A DNA stretch of 64,000 nucleotides, from NCBI RefSeq assembly GCF_046533115.1, contig NZ_JAJQRC010000001.1, positions 62,001 to 126,000 of the forward strand, given 5' to 3'. Below, in pieces: positions 49,312-56,583 of this stretch. Position 1 is the first letter of the stretch; the number at the start of each line of letters is the position of its first letter. The notes below the pieces were generated by a model. It had not been told where the DNA came from, searched no databases, and saw only the letters and a program-made list of their open reading frames with translations. The stretch is from JAIRMO01 sp046533115 (GTDB lineage Bacteria; Spirochaetota; Spirochaetia; Treponematales; Breznakiellaceae). A program made the position numbers and the translations under genes.

Positions 49312-51419
49312 AGCTGGGTCTCCTTCCCCTTGAGTTTTTTCGCTTCCCAAATATCCTTGGCGTCCAGGGGTATCTTTTCAAAATTGTGATCCAAAGCCTG
49401 GGAAACGGCTTGGACATAGGCCGCGGGCACACAGCTAAAGGGTATTTCTTCGATACCCTTGGGGGTAAGCACATCATTCCATATAAAATCTATATGTATT
49501 GAGGGAATATCCTGGAGTGTGGGAATATTATACCCGTGGATCTGTTCCCGGGGAATTACCCCTTCCTCATAGTTTATATGTTCCCGGGAGGCCCATCCCA
49601 GGGCTTGAATAACCGAATAAGTCAGGGATCTTCGGGCCCGTATTTCCGAGAGGATCCTCCCCCCGTCAACACCGAGCCATGCTCCCCGGACCTTGGGGGT
49701 ATATTCTATGGGGTCTATTTCTACCTCTACCACCGCCGCTCCCCAGCCCAAATGGGAGAGGGAATTATGATCCAGGGGTTTTCCCTCCCAATTGGTAATA
49801 TTTCCGGGATGATACGTACGGGTCACCGTAATCGGCAGGGGATCCCGAAACCGCTGTTTCCGTATGGCGGCGCAGGCCCGTTCTACCAGCCGGGTGATCA
49901 CCGTGATATTCCGGGAGAGGGTGGCCGGTCCCGAATCAGGGCTGGCGGTGGTATTATCGGAAACCACCCGGACCGCGTCAGGTTCTACTGCCAGTATTTC
50001 TGTGGCGGTATTTTGCCAAAGAAGGGTATGTTCCTTGTTGGAAGAAACCATGCTGGTTTTTATTTCCAGGGACCCGTCCTTTTCCAGGGTTAATGTCACC
50101 GAACAAAAACCTTTGTCGATTCCGTTGTAGAGGAATCCACTTCCCTGATAGGCTGTGGCAATCCCTACACCCCGGAGGCGCTCGTTTTTGTCCACCTCGC
50201 CTTTTTCCCGGCGGTGAATACGAAGCAATTCATAGGAGGCCCATTTACGGTGATAGTCACTCATACCCGCGGCGGTATCTAAAAGTTCATTCAGGGGAAC
50301 GTGTTCTTTTAGGGGTACCCCAATACCCAAAGAGGTGTTCCGGTAAAAAAAATGGGACTTCCGCCATTCCGTGGGATCCTGCCGTAGGGTATCGGCAATG
50401 TGAGAAACATGCCGTTCCATGGCAAAAAAACCCTGGGATAACCCGAACCCCGCGAAGGGACCCCCTGGGGGGATATTGGTCTTTACCGCGGTTCCTTCTA
50501 TCCTAAGATTGGCGATTTTATAAGACCCCAGGGCCCCGAGACAGATCCGATCCAGGATTTCGTCAATAAAAACCCCCTGGGCCCCCAAACAGGCGGTTAC
50601 GTTGATCTCCGTTCCCAGGATCTGCCCTTGTTCCCCCAGGGCGCTGCGGATACGGATTTCGCTGCCGTTTCTTTTGGGGGTATACTGAAAATCCTCTTCC
50701 CGGGTGAGGATAATTTTTACCGGCTTTTTGGTGATATAGGACCCCAGGGCTGCGTGACAGGCAACCAGGGAGGGATACCAAATTTTTCCGTCCAAATGGA
50801 TGCCGATCCGGGAAGGATGGACCGTTATGTCATCCGGGGACAGGTTAAGTACCGAAACCACGGATCGTTTAACATGAAAAGGCCATTGGGTCGCGGTATG
50901 GATAATGATTTTTTCCTTTCCAACGGTCGTGGGTTTGTGATATTCCGCTACCGCGCCCTGGGGTTCCGCATACCAATGCTCCTGAATACCGGTACGGTAT
51001 ATCCCGTCTACCACGACTTTTGCTTCTCTAAAGGCCCTTTCCGGGTCTCCCCGGGTAATATCCCGCTTTGCCAAAATAAATTCGGGAGGAACCGAATAGG
51101 CGGAAAAAAACGGGGTATCCTCTTCTACCATCACCTTGCAGAGGCCGGCAAATTCCTCAAGTTTGATCCGATCCGGGCCGATAAGAAGCGCCACCGGTTC
51201 GCCGATATATGAAACCATTTCTGATGCCAGAACCGGGACAGAAAAACCGTCCAACTGATTTTTTCCCGGGATATCCTCCGCCCTGATAGGGGTATAGGCG
51301 GTGGGTAATCGGGGGAATTCTATCCCCCTAAGCCGGCCCCGGGCGGTCGGTGAGCGGATGATTATGCCGGAGAAGGAACCCTTTAAAAAAATGTCACTCA
51401 TAAATAAGGATCTGTCCAT
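49308..51419 (-). CDS. Molybdenum hydroxylase, molybdopterin-binding subunit (XdhA/CoxL type)
   Basis: The 703-residue large subunit has the substrate and molybdenum-cofactor domains of the xanthine dehydrogenase family. Visible are VSYIGEPVALLIG, IQEHWYAEPQGAVAEY (Glu-Pro-Gln motif), PPGGPFAGFGLSQGFFAMERHV (family RxxGxPQ region, altered) and, near the end, PKGIEEIPFS, where KG[VI]GE is usual; the catalytic Glu is kept. At 703 residues it is a little shorter than many. The substrate cannot be told (purine, aldehyde or other). It begins 17 bp after the aminotransferase gene, on the same strand. No cofactor-maturation gene lies in the window. Confidence 0.88.
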   Translation of the reverse strand: MDRSLFMSDIFLKGSFSGIIIRSPTARGRLRGIEFPRLPTAYTPIRAEDIPGKNQLDGFSVPVLASEMVSYIGEPVALLIGPDRIKLEEFAGLCKVMVEEDTPFFSAYSVPPEFILAKRDITRGDPERAFREAKVVVDGIYRTGIQEHWYAEPQGAVAEYHKPTTVGKEKIIIHTATQWPFHVKRSVVSVLNLSPDDITVHPSRIGIHLDGKIWYPSLVACHAALGSYITKKPVKIILTREEDFQYTPKRNGSEIRIRSALGEQGQILGTEINVTACLGAQGVFIDEILDRICLGALGSYKIANLRIEGTAVKTNIPPGGPFAGFGLSQGFFAMERHVSHIADTLRQDPTEWRKSHFFYRNTSLGIGVPLKEHVPLNELLDTAAGMSDYHRKWASYELLRIHRREKGEVDKNERLRGVGIATAYQGSGFLYNGIDKGFCSVTLTLEKDGSLEIKTSMVSSNKEHTLLWQNTATEILAVEPDAVRVVSDNTTASPDSGPATLSRNITVITRLVERACAAIRKQRFRDPLPITVTRTYHPGNITNWEGKPLDHNSLSHLGWGAAVVEVEIDPIEYTPKVRGAWLGVDGGRILSEIRARRSLTYSVIQALGWASREHINYEEGVIPREQIHGYNIPTLQDIPSIHIDFIWNDVLTPKGIEEIPFSCVPAAYVQAVSQALDHNFEKIPLDAKDIWEAKKLKGKETQL

Positions 51420-51436
51420 ATAACCCCGGGCCCGCT

Positions 51437-52756
51437 TTAGCCCCTAGCGGCCGTTTTTTTCACTGCCTTAATAACCCTTTCAACGTGGTTTTCTTCCATT
51501 CCCGGCCAAATGGGCAGGGAAATAACCCCCTTAAAACTCTTGAGGGATTCGGGGAAATCTTCCGCCTCCAGGGCATACCGCCGCCGGTAATAGGGCATGG
51601 TATGGAGGGGAATAAAATGTACCGAAACTCCGATCCCCTGCTCCTGGAGTTTTTCAATAAAGTCCTCCCGGGTAAGAGAAAGTTCTTCCAAGTTGAGCCG
51701 CAGCGGGTACAAATGCCGGGCATCCCCGGCGCCGGTGGGGGGAAGGAAAAAACGCCCATCCCCGCCAAAAGCTTCGTCATACCGGCGGGCAATGTCCTCC
51801 CGTTTTTTCAAGAGAAAAAGGGCCTTTTTGAGCTGCACCCGGCCCAGGGCCGCCAGCAGATCGGGAATATTGTATTTAAACCCCGCTTCAACCACTTCAT
51901 AATACCAAGAAGCCTTTTTATCAGTATAACGATTCCAAACCGCTCGGTCTATTCCGTGGCTGCGCATTATGGAGATCCGCTTCGCCAGGGTTTGGTCCCG
52001 GCTGACCACCATCCCCCCTTCCCCGGTGGTAATGGTTTTGGTAGCGTAAAAAGAAAACACCCCCACATCCCCGATAGTTCCCGCAAAGGAATCTGTGCGG
52101 GAAGCGCCGGTTTCTGTAAGGGTATCGGGAGGGGTGGTTCCGGCTCCCCCCGGACTACCGGGGATTCGGGAGGGAAAGGAATGGGCCGCATCTTCAATGA
52201 CCCGGAGCCCCCGGTGCCGGGCAATTTCCATGATCCCTTTCATATCGCAGGGAAGGCCGCCGTAATGGACCGGGATCACCGCCGCCGCTTTTCCTCGGGG
52301 ACCGAATCCCCCCCGTTGGGGATAGGCGGGAAGCCCCGCGTCCAGGCGGGACAGGGTCCTTTCCAGGGCAGTGGGGTCCATATGAAAAGAACCGGGGCTC
52401 ACATCCACAAAGACCGGTTCCGCCCCCAGATATCGGGCCGCTTCGGCGGTGGAAGTAAAGGTATAGGACGGCAGGAGAACCGGATCCCCCGGGCCTATAC
52501 CGCAGGCTTCCAGGGCGAGGTGAAGGCCACTGGTAGCGGAATTTACCGCCAGGGCTTGCAGGGGGGGGGGCCCCGGGGCACGGACTGCATCGGAGGGTTT
52601 TACTTCCGGACCGTCCAGAAAAGCGGCAAATTCCTTCTCAAAGGTCAAGGCTTCCATACCGGTGGTAAGCCAGCCTGAACGGAGGACCCGGAGTACCGCT
52701 TCTTCCTCTTCTTTTCCCACATGCGGGCGGGCAAAAGGGATATATTCAAATTCCAT
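51437..52756 (-). CDS. DegT/DnrJ/EryC1-family sugar aminotransferase
   Basis: The 439-residue PLP enzyme would aminate a 4-keto sugar nucleotide. Motifs: GWLTTGMEALTFEKEF, NSATSGLHLAL, LLPSYTFTSTAEA, VIEDAAHSF and FSFYATKTITTGEGGM with PLP lysine 240. It is longer than usual (about 370-390) because of low-complexity inserts: residues about 51-68, about 140-156 and about 196-224 (Gly/Pro/Thr-rich). The first insert holds three prolines coded by ten C in a row (52561-52570 on the plus strand), a run able to slip. It overlaps the dehydratase gene by 11 bases. Confidence 0.9.
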   Translation of the reverse strand: MEFEYIPFARPHVGKEEEEAVLRVLRSGWLTTGMEALTFEKEFAAFLDGPEVKPSDAVRAPGPPPLQALAVNSATSGLHLALEACGIGPGDPVLLPSYTFTSTAEAARYLGAEPVFVDVSPGSFHMDPTALERTLSRLDAGLPAYPQRGGFGPRGKAAAVIPVHYGGLPCDMKGIMEIARHRGLRVIEDAAHSFPSRIPGSPGGAGTTPPDTLTETGASRTDSFAGTIGDVGVFSFYATKTITTGEGGMVVSRDQTLAKRISIMRSHGIDRAVWNRYTDKKASWYYEVVEAGFKYNIPDLLAALGRVQLKKALFLLKKREDIARRYDEAFGGDGRFFLPPTGAGDARHLYPLRLNLEELSLTREDFIEKLQEQGIGVSVHFIPLHTMPYYRRRYALEAEDFPESLKSFKGVISLPIWPGMEENHVERVIKAVKKTAARG

Positions 52757-54242
52757 GGCCGACCGGTATTTTCAGGGACGCCGCCTTCTTAAAGCTTGGA
52801 AAGGCTTCTCCCAATAGCTCAAAAAGGCTTTCGGTGTTTCGGTATTGATCCGGCTGCTTAGGATCAAAGTGACAGAGGGGTTTGAGCTTTTCTAAAAGCC
52901 CTTGAACATCCACAACGGAAGGTCTATTCCGCTCTACCTTGAGGATCCGCTTAAATTCGGTAGCCACCGGTGTTTCATCCGCACTCCAAAGGCGTTCATC
53001 CAGTCTTTCCCCGGGACGCAGTCCCACATATTCGATCTTGATATCCCGTTCCGGCTCAAACCCGTAAAACCGGATCATCTGTTCCGCCATTTCCCGAATC
53101 CATACCGGCTCCCCCATATCTAACAGGTAGAGATTCCCGGTTACCCCCACTCCGCCGGCTTTTAGAACCAGGGAACAGGCTTCGGGAATGGTCATAAACC
53201 AGCGCCGCATATCCCGATGGGTCACCGTAACCGGTCCACCCTTTTCGATTTGTTTTTGAAAGAGGGGCACGATGGATCCCCGGGAACCCAGGACATTTCC
53301 GAACCGGACCACCATAAAGTTAAGCTCCGAGGCGGCCGCTGCGTTCAAAACAAGCCCTTCACAGAGATTTTTGGAAACCCCATAGACAGAAACAGGATCC
53401 ACCGCCTTATCGGTGGTGATAAGGACAAACCGCTTAACCCCATGTTTCCGGGCCCCGTGGACCAGGTTATCCGTACCGAAAACATTATTTTCAATGGCCG
53501 CCACAGGGTTTTCTTCCATCATAGGGACATGTTTATAAGCGGCGGCATGGAAGATCACATCCGCCTTGAGCCGTCCCAGGATATAATCAATATAATCCCT
53601 ATCCTTAAGATCCCCGATAATGGGCACCAGGGTAGCTTTTTCACCCACCCCCTCATCCTGGAGGAGTCTGAGTTCCCGATCTATCTGGTAGATTGAATTT
53701 TCCCCATGCCCGAAAAGGTAGAGCCGGGATGCCCCTCCGGAGAGGAGTTGCCGGCATAGCTCACTGCCGATGGAACCTCCCGCCCCGGTTACCAGGACCC
53801 GTTTTCCCCGGAGATAGGAGAGGCTTTGTTTCAGATTTACCGTTACCGGGGTACGGCCCAGGAGGTCCTGGGGGTCAATGGAACGGGTTTGTATCAGATG
53901 GGCATCCCCTTCGATAATTTGGGATATCCCCGGTAAGATTCGGATACGATCAAACCCCGCCCGTTTGAGGATTCCGTAGAGTTCCTTGAGGTATTCCCGG
54001 GAAGCGCTGGGAATGGCGATGACGGCTTCGTCGGCGGGGTTCATCCTGAGGAGCCGGGCCACATCCCTAATTGGACCCAGGACAGGGATTCCGTCAATTT
54101 TTCGGCCTATTTTTTCCGGATCATCATCCAGAAAGGCCACCACTTCCCCAAAGATGGCCTTGGTCTTGATTTCATTTGCCAAGGTCTGTCCGGCAAATCC
54201 CGCGCCGATAATATAAAGGCGTCCCGCTTTTATGGTATTCAT
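52746..54242 (-). CDS. Nucleotide-sugar 4,6-dehydratase, CapD/PglF/FlaA1-like, without membrane part
   Basis: The 498-residue protein has an N-terminal Rossmann domain (IIGAGFAGQT, about 1-125) and a C-terminal short-chain-dehydrogenase-like domain (VTGAGGSIGSELCRQLL, 151-167; HAAAYKHVPMMEENP; LITTDKAVDPVSVYGVSK; RFGNVLGSRGSIVPLF). This domain order is that of CapD/WbpM/PglF, but the four N-terminal membrane helices are missing. In this class the active site often has Met where classic members have Tyr; here YGVSK has the Tyr. With the aminotransferase it would give an amino-dideoxy sugar nucleotide, for glycan or flagellin modification (inference). Confidence 0.9.
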   Translation of the reverse strand: MNTIKAGRLYIIGAGFAGQTLANEIKTKAIFGEVVAFLDDDPEKIGRKIDGIPVLGPIRDVARLLRMNPADEAVIAIPSASREYLKELYGILKRAGFDRIRILPGISQIIEGDAHLIQTRSIDPQDLLGRTPVTVNLKQSLSYLRGKRVLVTGAGGSIGSELCRQLLSGGASRLYLFGHGENSIYQIDRELRLLQDEGVGEKATLVPIIGDLKDRDYIDYILGRLKADVIFHAAAYKHVPMMEENPVAAIENNVFGTDNLVHGARKHGVKRFVLITTDKAVDPVSVYGVSKNLCEGLVLNAAAASELNFMVVRFGNVLGSRGSIVPLFQKQIEKGGPVTVTHRDMRRWFMTIPEACSLVLKAGGVGVTGNLYLLDMGEPVWIREMAEQMIRFYGFEPERDIKIEYVGLRPGERLDERLWSADETPVATEFKRILKVERNRPSVVDVQGLLEKLKPLCHFDPKQPDQYRNTESLFELLGEAFPSFKKAASLKIPVGHGI

Positions 54243-54808
54243 ATAAATTGAACAAAGTTCTTTTGTGGTCTCTTATCAACCGGTATTGCCGCTGGTTCCA
54301 GATATTCAAAGGCTAAATCAATGGCAAAGGATTCATGATAGAGATCCAGTTTGATCTTTGCCCTCCCTTTTCTTTTATCGACCTTTATGATGTTTCCCTC
54401 CAGTCCTTTTAATGGGCCGTCTAGTACCACAATCCGGGAGTTTTCATCCAGGTAGACCCGGGATTTTCCCGCCACGGGACCGACCTTTTTGATAAAATGG
54501 AGGACGAGGTTAAGGTCCTCGTTTTCCAGGGCTACAATATTCTGATTTGATTCCAAAAAACGAAAAAATCCGTCGGTTCTCCTGAAATACCATTGATAGT
54601 CGGTAATATTTTTACCCGCTTCCAATTCAATAAAAATATACCCCGGGAATATACCCCGGGTGGTATGAACCCAAACCCCCTTGCGGCGTATATCAAGGGT
54701 CCGTTTGGGAAAGTAGATTTCCACCGGTAGTTCAGGGTAGCGGCTCTTAAAAAGCCTGATATACCGTTCCTCGGCTCTGGTCTTTATCTGAGCCGTATAA
54801 TACTTCAT
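54239..54808 (-). CDS. NusG-like elongation factor heading the sugar operon
   Basis: The 189-residue protein has a NusG N-terminal domain (YYTAQIKTRAEERYIRLFKSRY...; GIFPGYIFIELEAGKN; VGPVAGKSR) and a C-terminal KOW domain (VVLDGPLKGLEGNIIKVDKRKGRAKIKLDL). NusG paralogs (RfaH, LoaP, UpxY types) bind RNA polymerase and let it read through long polysaccharide operons. It is first in a tightly packed run of sugar genes, the normal place for such a specialist. A SD (AAGGAGG) lies 22 bases upstream and fits a four-codon leader better than this ATG. The C-terminal tail (PAAIPVDKRPQKNFVQFI) is extra. Confidence 0.85.
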   Translation of the reverse strand: MKYYTAQIKTRAEERYIRLFKSRYPELPVEIYFPKRTLDIRRKGVWVHTTRGIFPGYIFIELEAGKNITDYQWYFRRTDGFFRFLESNQNIVALENEDLNLVLHFIKKVGPVAGKSRVYLDENSRIVVLDGPLKGLEGNIIKVDKRKGRAKIKLDLYHESFAIDLAFEYLEPAAIPVDKRPQKNFVQFI

Positions 54809-54809
54809 G

Positions 54810-54824
54810 TCAGGTTAATACCAC
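54810..54824 (-). other. Four-codon leader reading frame before the NusG-like gene
   Basis: On the minus strand AAGGAGG (54837-54831), six T, then GTG GTA TTA ACC TGA. The stop is one base from the ATG of the NusG-like gene. The spacing from Shine-Dalgarno to GTG is ideal (six), while that to the ATG is far too long. Ribosomes may start at the GTG, end, and restart on the ATG, or the leader may be chance. Confidence 0.35.
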
Positions 54825-54903
54825 AAAAAACCTCCTTCCGCAATATTGGGCGGCTGCCGGCTCGGGACAAAGCCATTTACCTTGAACAGAGGAAGAGGGG
54901 TCG

Positions 54904-54920
54904 TATTTTGAAACAGCCCC
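54904..54920. repeat. Half-site of family B repeat
   Basis: TATTTTGAAACAGCCCC has the right-arm sequence of the composite palindromes, but the left arm is not recognised. A GGGG run just before it could pair with the CCCC. Confidence 0.35.
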
Positions 54921-54947
54921 TATAGAAACCCGGTTTTTTGCCGATAG
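54921..54947 (+). promoter_or_regulatory. Sigma-28-like promoter before the exported-protein gene
   Basis: TATA (54921-54924), 15 bp, GCCGATAG (54940-54947) fits the sigma-28 pattern TAAA-N15-GCCGATAA with two changes. The start would fall near 54954, leaving a leader of only about ten bases that begins inside the ribosome site. Confidence 0.35.
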
Positions 54948-54964
54948 TAAAAAAGGAGGCTTCG

Positions 54965-55471
54965 ATGGGTTTTATAAAGCGGGGATATGTTCTGGTCATG
55001 ATATTGTTTTTATTGGTCCCTCAAATTTTTGCCGCTAATATTTCTTTTCTTGTCATAGAAACGGGGATTCGGGAGGGGAATCCGGTTAACGAATCCTCAA
55101 ATCTCTGGGAAACCATCCTCTTGGATGTATTTTTTGACGCGGGACATATCGTTAGTAACGCCCCCATTATGCGGCTGCCTAATCCCCAGGGCAAAGAAAT
55201 TCCCGACGAAGCCCGGGAGAATCTGGAAGATGCCGTCCGGGGTGGAGCCGACTTTTTTGTAGTAGCCCTCCTGGATTATCAGGGAGCCGCGGCCGTTAAT
55301 TCTCCAAAAATAAAACCGCAAGGGGTGTCTTTGCGGCTTTTTAGTATGAATCCTTATAAATTTTTATATGAACAGTCTTATTCCGCGCCGACACAATCCC
55401 CGGAAAATGATGAATTGGCCGATGCGAAACGTATTGTCCGAATGATAATACCCCATTTAGGGGATAGATAA
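54965..55471 (+). CDS. Small exported protein of unknown function
   Basis: From the ATG at 54965, five bases after AAAGGAGG, the protein has 168 residues. A signal peptide (MGFIKRGYVLVMILFLLVPQIFA, cleaved before ANIS) is clear. The mature part alternates strand and helix: ISFLVIETGIREG, WETILLDVFFDAGHIVSNAP, GGADFFVVALLDYQG, VSLRLFSM. This recalls the TolB/CsgG-type fold seen in other exported proteins of this window (inference). A sigma-28-like element lies upstream. An earlier in-frame start lies before the ribosome site and is unlikely. Confidence 0.75.
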   Translation: MGFIKRGYVLVMILFLLVPQIFAANISFLVIETGIREGNPVNESSNLWETILLDVFFDAGHIVSNAPIMRLPNPQGKEIPDEARENLEDAVRGGADFFVVALLDYQGAAAVNSPKIKPQGVSLRLFSMNPYKFLYEQSYSAPTQSPENDELADAKRIVRMIIPHLGDR

Positions 55472-55512
55472 GCCGGTTTTAAACTTGTTCTGAAAGGAAG
55501 GGTAGGTAAAGT

Positions 55513-56559
55513 ATGAAAAAAATTCGTATGACGATAGGTATCATGGTTGCTTCGGTTTTTTTTATCGGTGCTTCTATTTGGGAAGGAGCCGCCGTAGCCG
55601 CTCCGGGGAATGAATTGCCCCAGGAGGGATATTTTGCGGCTACCAATTCTTTTCCCCCTAATACGGTGGTATATATGACCAACCTTGAAAGCGGAAAGAC
55701 CATCCAGGCCGTCATCACCTCCCCGCTTGATTCACCGGTCCTGCTCGCCATGCTTTCCCGGGATGCCGCCCAAGCCATAGACATCCAGGATCAATCCATA
55801 ACCAGGATCAGGATCATCCAGCCCGGTGAACCGGCGATAGCTTCCCATTTTGCCGAAAGCATATACCCCGAAGGAACGGCTATAACGAAGGGTCCTGAAC
55901 AAGATCAGGGGTTTCTCTTATTATCTCCGACAATTCAGGATAAGGCCACCGATGTCCCCATACCGGAAGAATTAGCCGCCGGCGCTTATTCATGGTATGA
56001 AGATCTTCCCGAAACCGGGACAACCGTTCCCCAACCGGAAGCAGGGAACCCCGGGACTCTTGGAGGGTATGATCTGTCTTTGATTCCCGCTGAAGAACGC
56101 CCCCCAACGGAAATCACCAATTCCTGGCGGCTTCCTCCGGAAGCGGAAATAACCGCCCTGGATTCCTCCTTTTCCGAATCCTCCACTGAAGCAGCAGCAA
56201 TAGATCCCTCCCTGATTATACCCTCCTGGGAGGATAGGGAACCCGCCGCGTCTCCGATTCAGCAAGCGTCCGCTCAGCACGGGGAAAGTCTCCTTTTTTC
56301 CGTGCCGGTGATTAGTTCTCTGGAAAAAGGGAAATACTACCTCCAATTACGGGCCTTCGGCCAAATCGAATTGGTAGAAGCGGAGTTATCAAGGATAGGA
56401 AAAAATTATCCCCTGGTCATTCAACCCTCGGAGGGGTCCAACGGCTCCGTATACCGTATCCTGTTAGGTCCGGTTGGTTTGGGGGAAAGCGGCGCCCTGT
56501 TACAACGGTTTAAAAGCATCGGATATGGAGACGCCTTTATTCGGCAGGGGATATATTAG
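55513..56559 (+). CDS. Exported protein with RlpA-like and SPOR domains
   Basis: The 348-residue protein has a signal peptide (about 1-29). Residues about 35-105 (EGYFAATNSFPPNTVVYMTN ... DAAQAIDIQDQSITRIRI) look like a double-psi beta barrel of the RlpA kind. An acidic, Pro/Ser/Thr-rich linker (about 120-260) leads to a C-terminal SPOR domain (YYLQLRAFGQIELVEAELSRIG ... VYRILLGPVG). SPOR domains bind denuded peptidoglycan at division sites. AAGGAAGG lies upstream. It converges with secA with 24 bp between stops. Confidence 0.85.
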   Translation: MKKIRMTIGIMVASVFFIGASIWEGAAVAAPGNELPQEGYFAATNSFPPNTVVYMTNLESGKTIQAVITSPLDSPVLLAMLSRDAAQAIDIQDQSITRIRIIQPGEPAIASHFAESIYPEGTAITKGPEQDQGFLLLSPTIQDKATDVPIPEELAAGAYSWYEDLPETGTTVPQPEAGNPGTLGGYDLSLIPAEERPPTEITNSWRLPPEAEITALDSSFSESSTEAAAIDPSLIIPSWEDREPAASPIQQASAQHGESLLFSVPVISSLEKGKYYLQLRAFGQIELVEAELSRIGKNYPLVIQPSEGSNGSVYRILLGPVGLGESGALLQRFKSIGYGDAFIRQGIY

Positions 56560-56583
56560 CATTGTTCGGAAACCGAAGATCCC

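Noticed and set aside
51485..52678. A 397-codon open frame on the plus strand
   Set aside because: It is the antisense shadow of the sugar aminotransferase, rich in Gly/Pro/Arg, with no start signal or motif.
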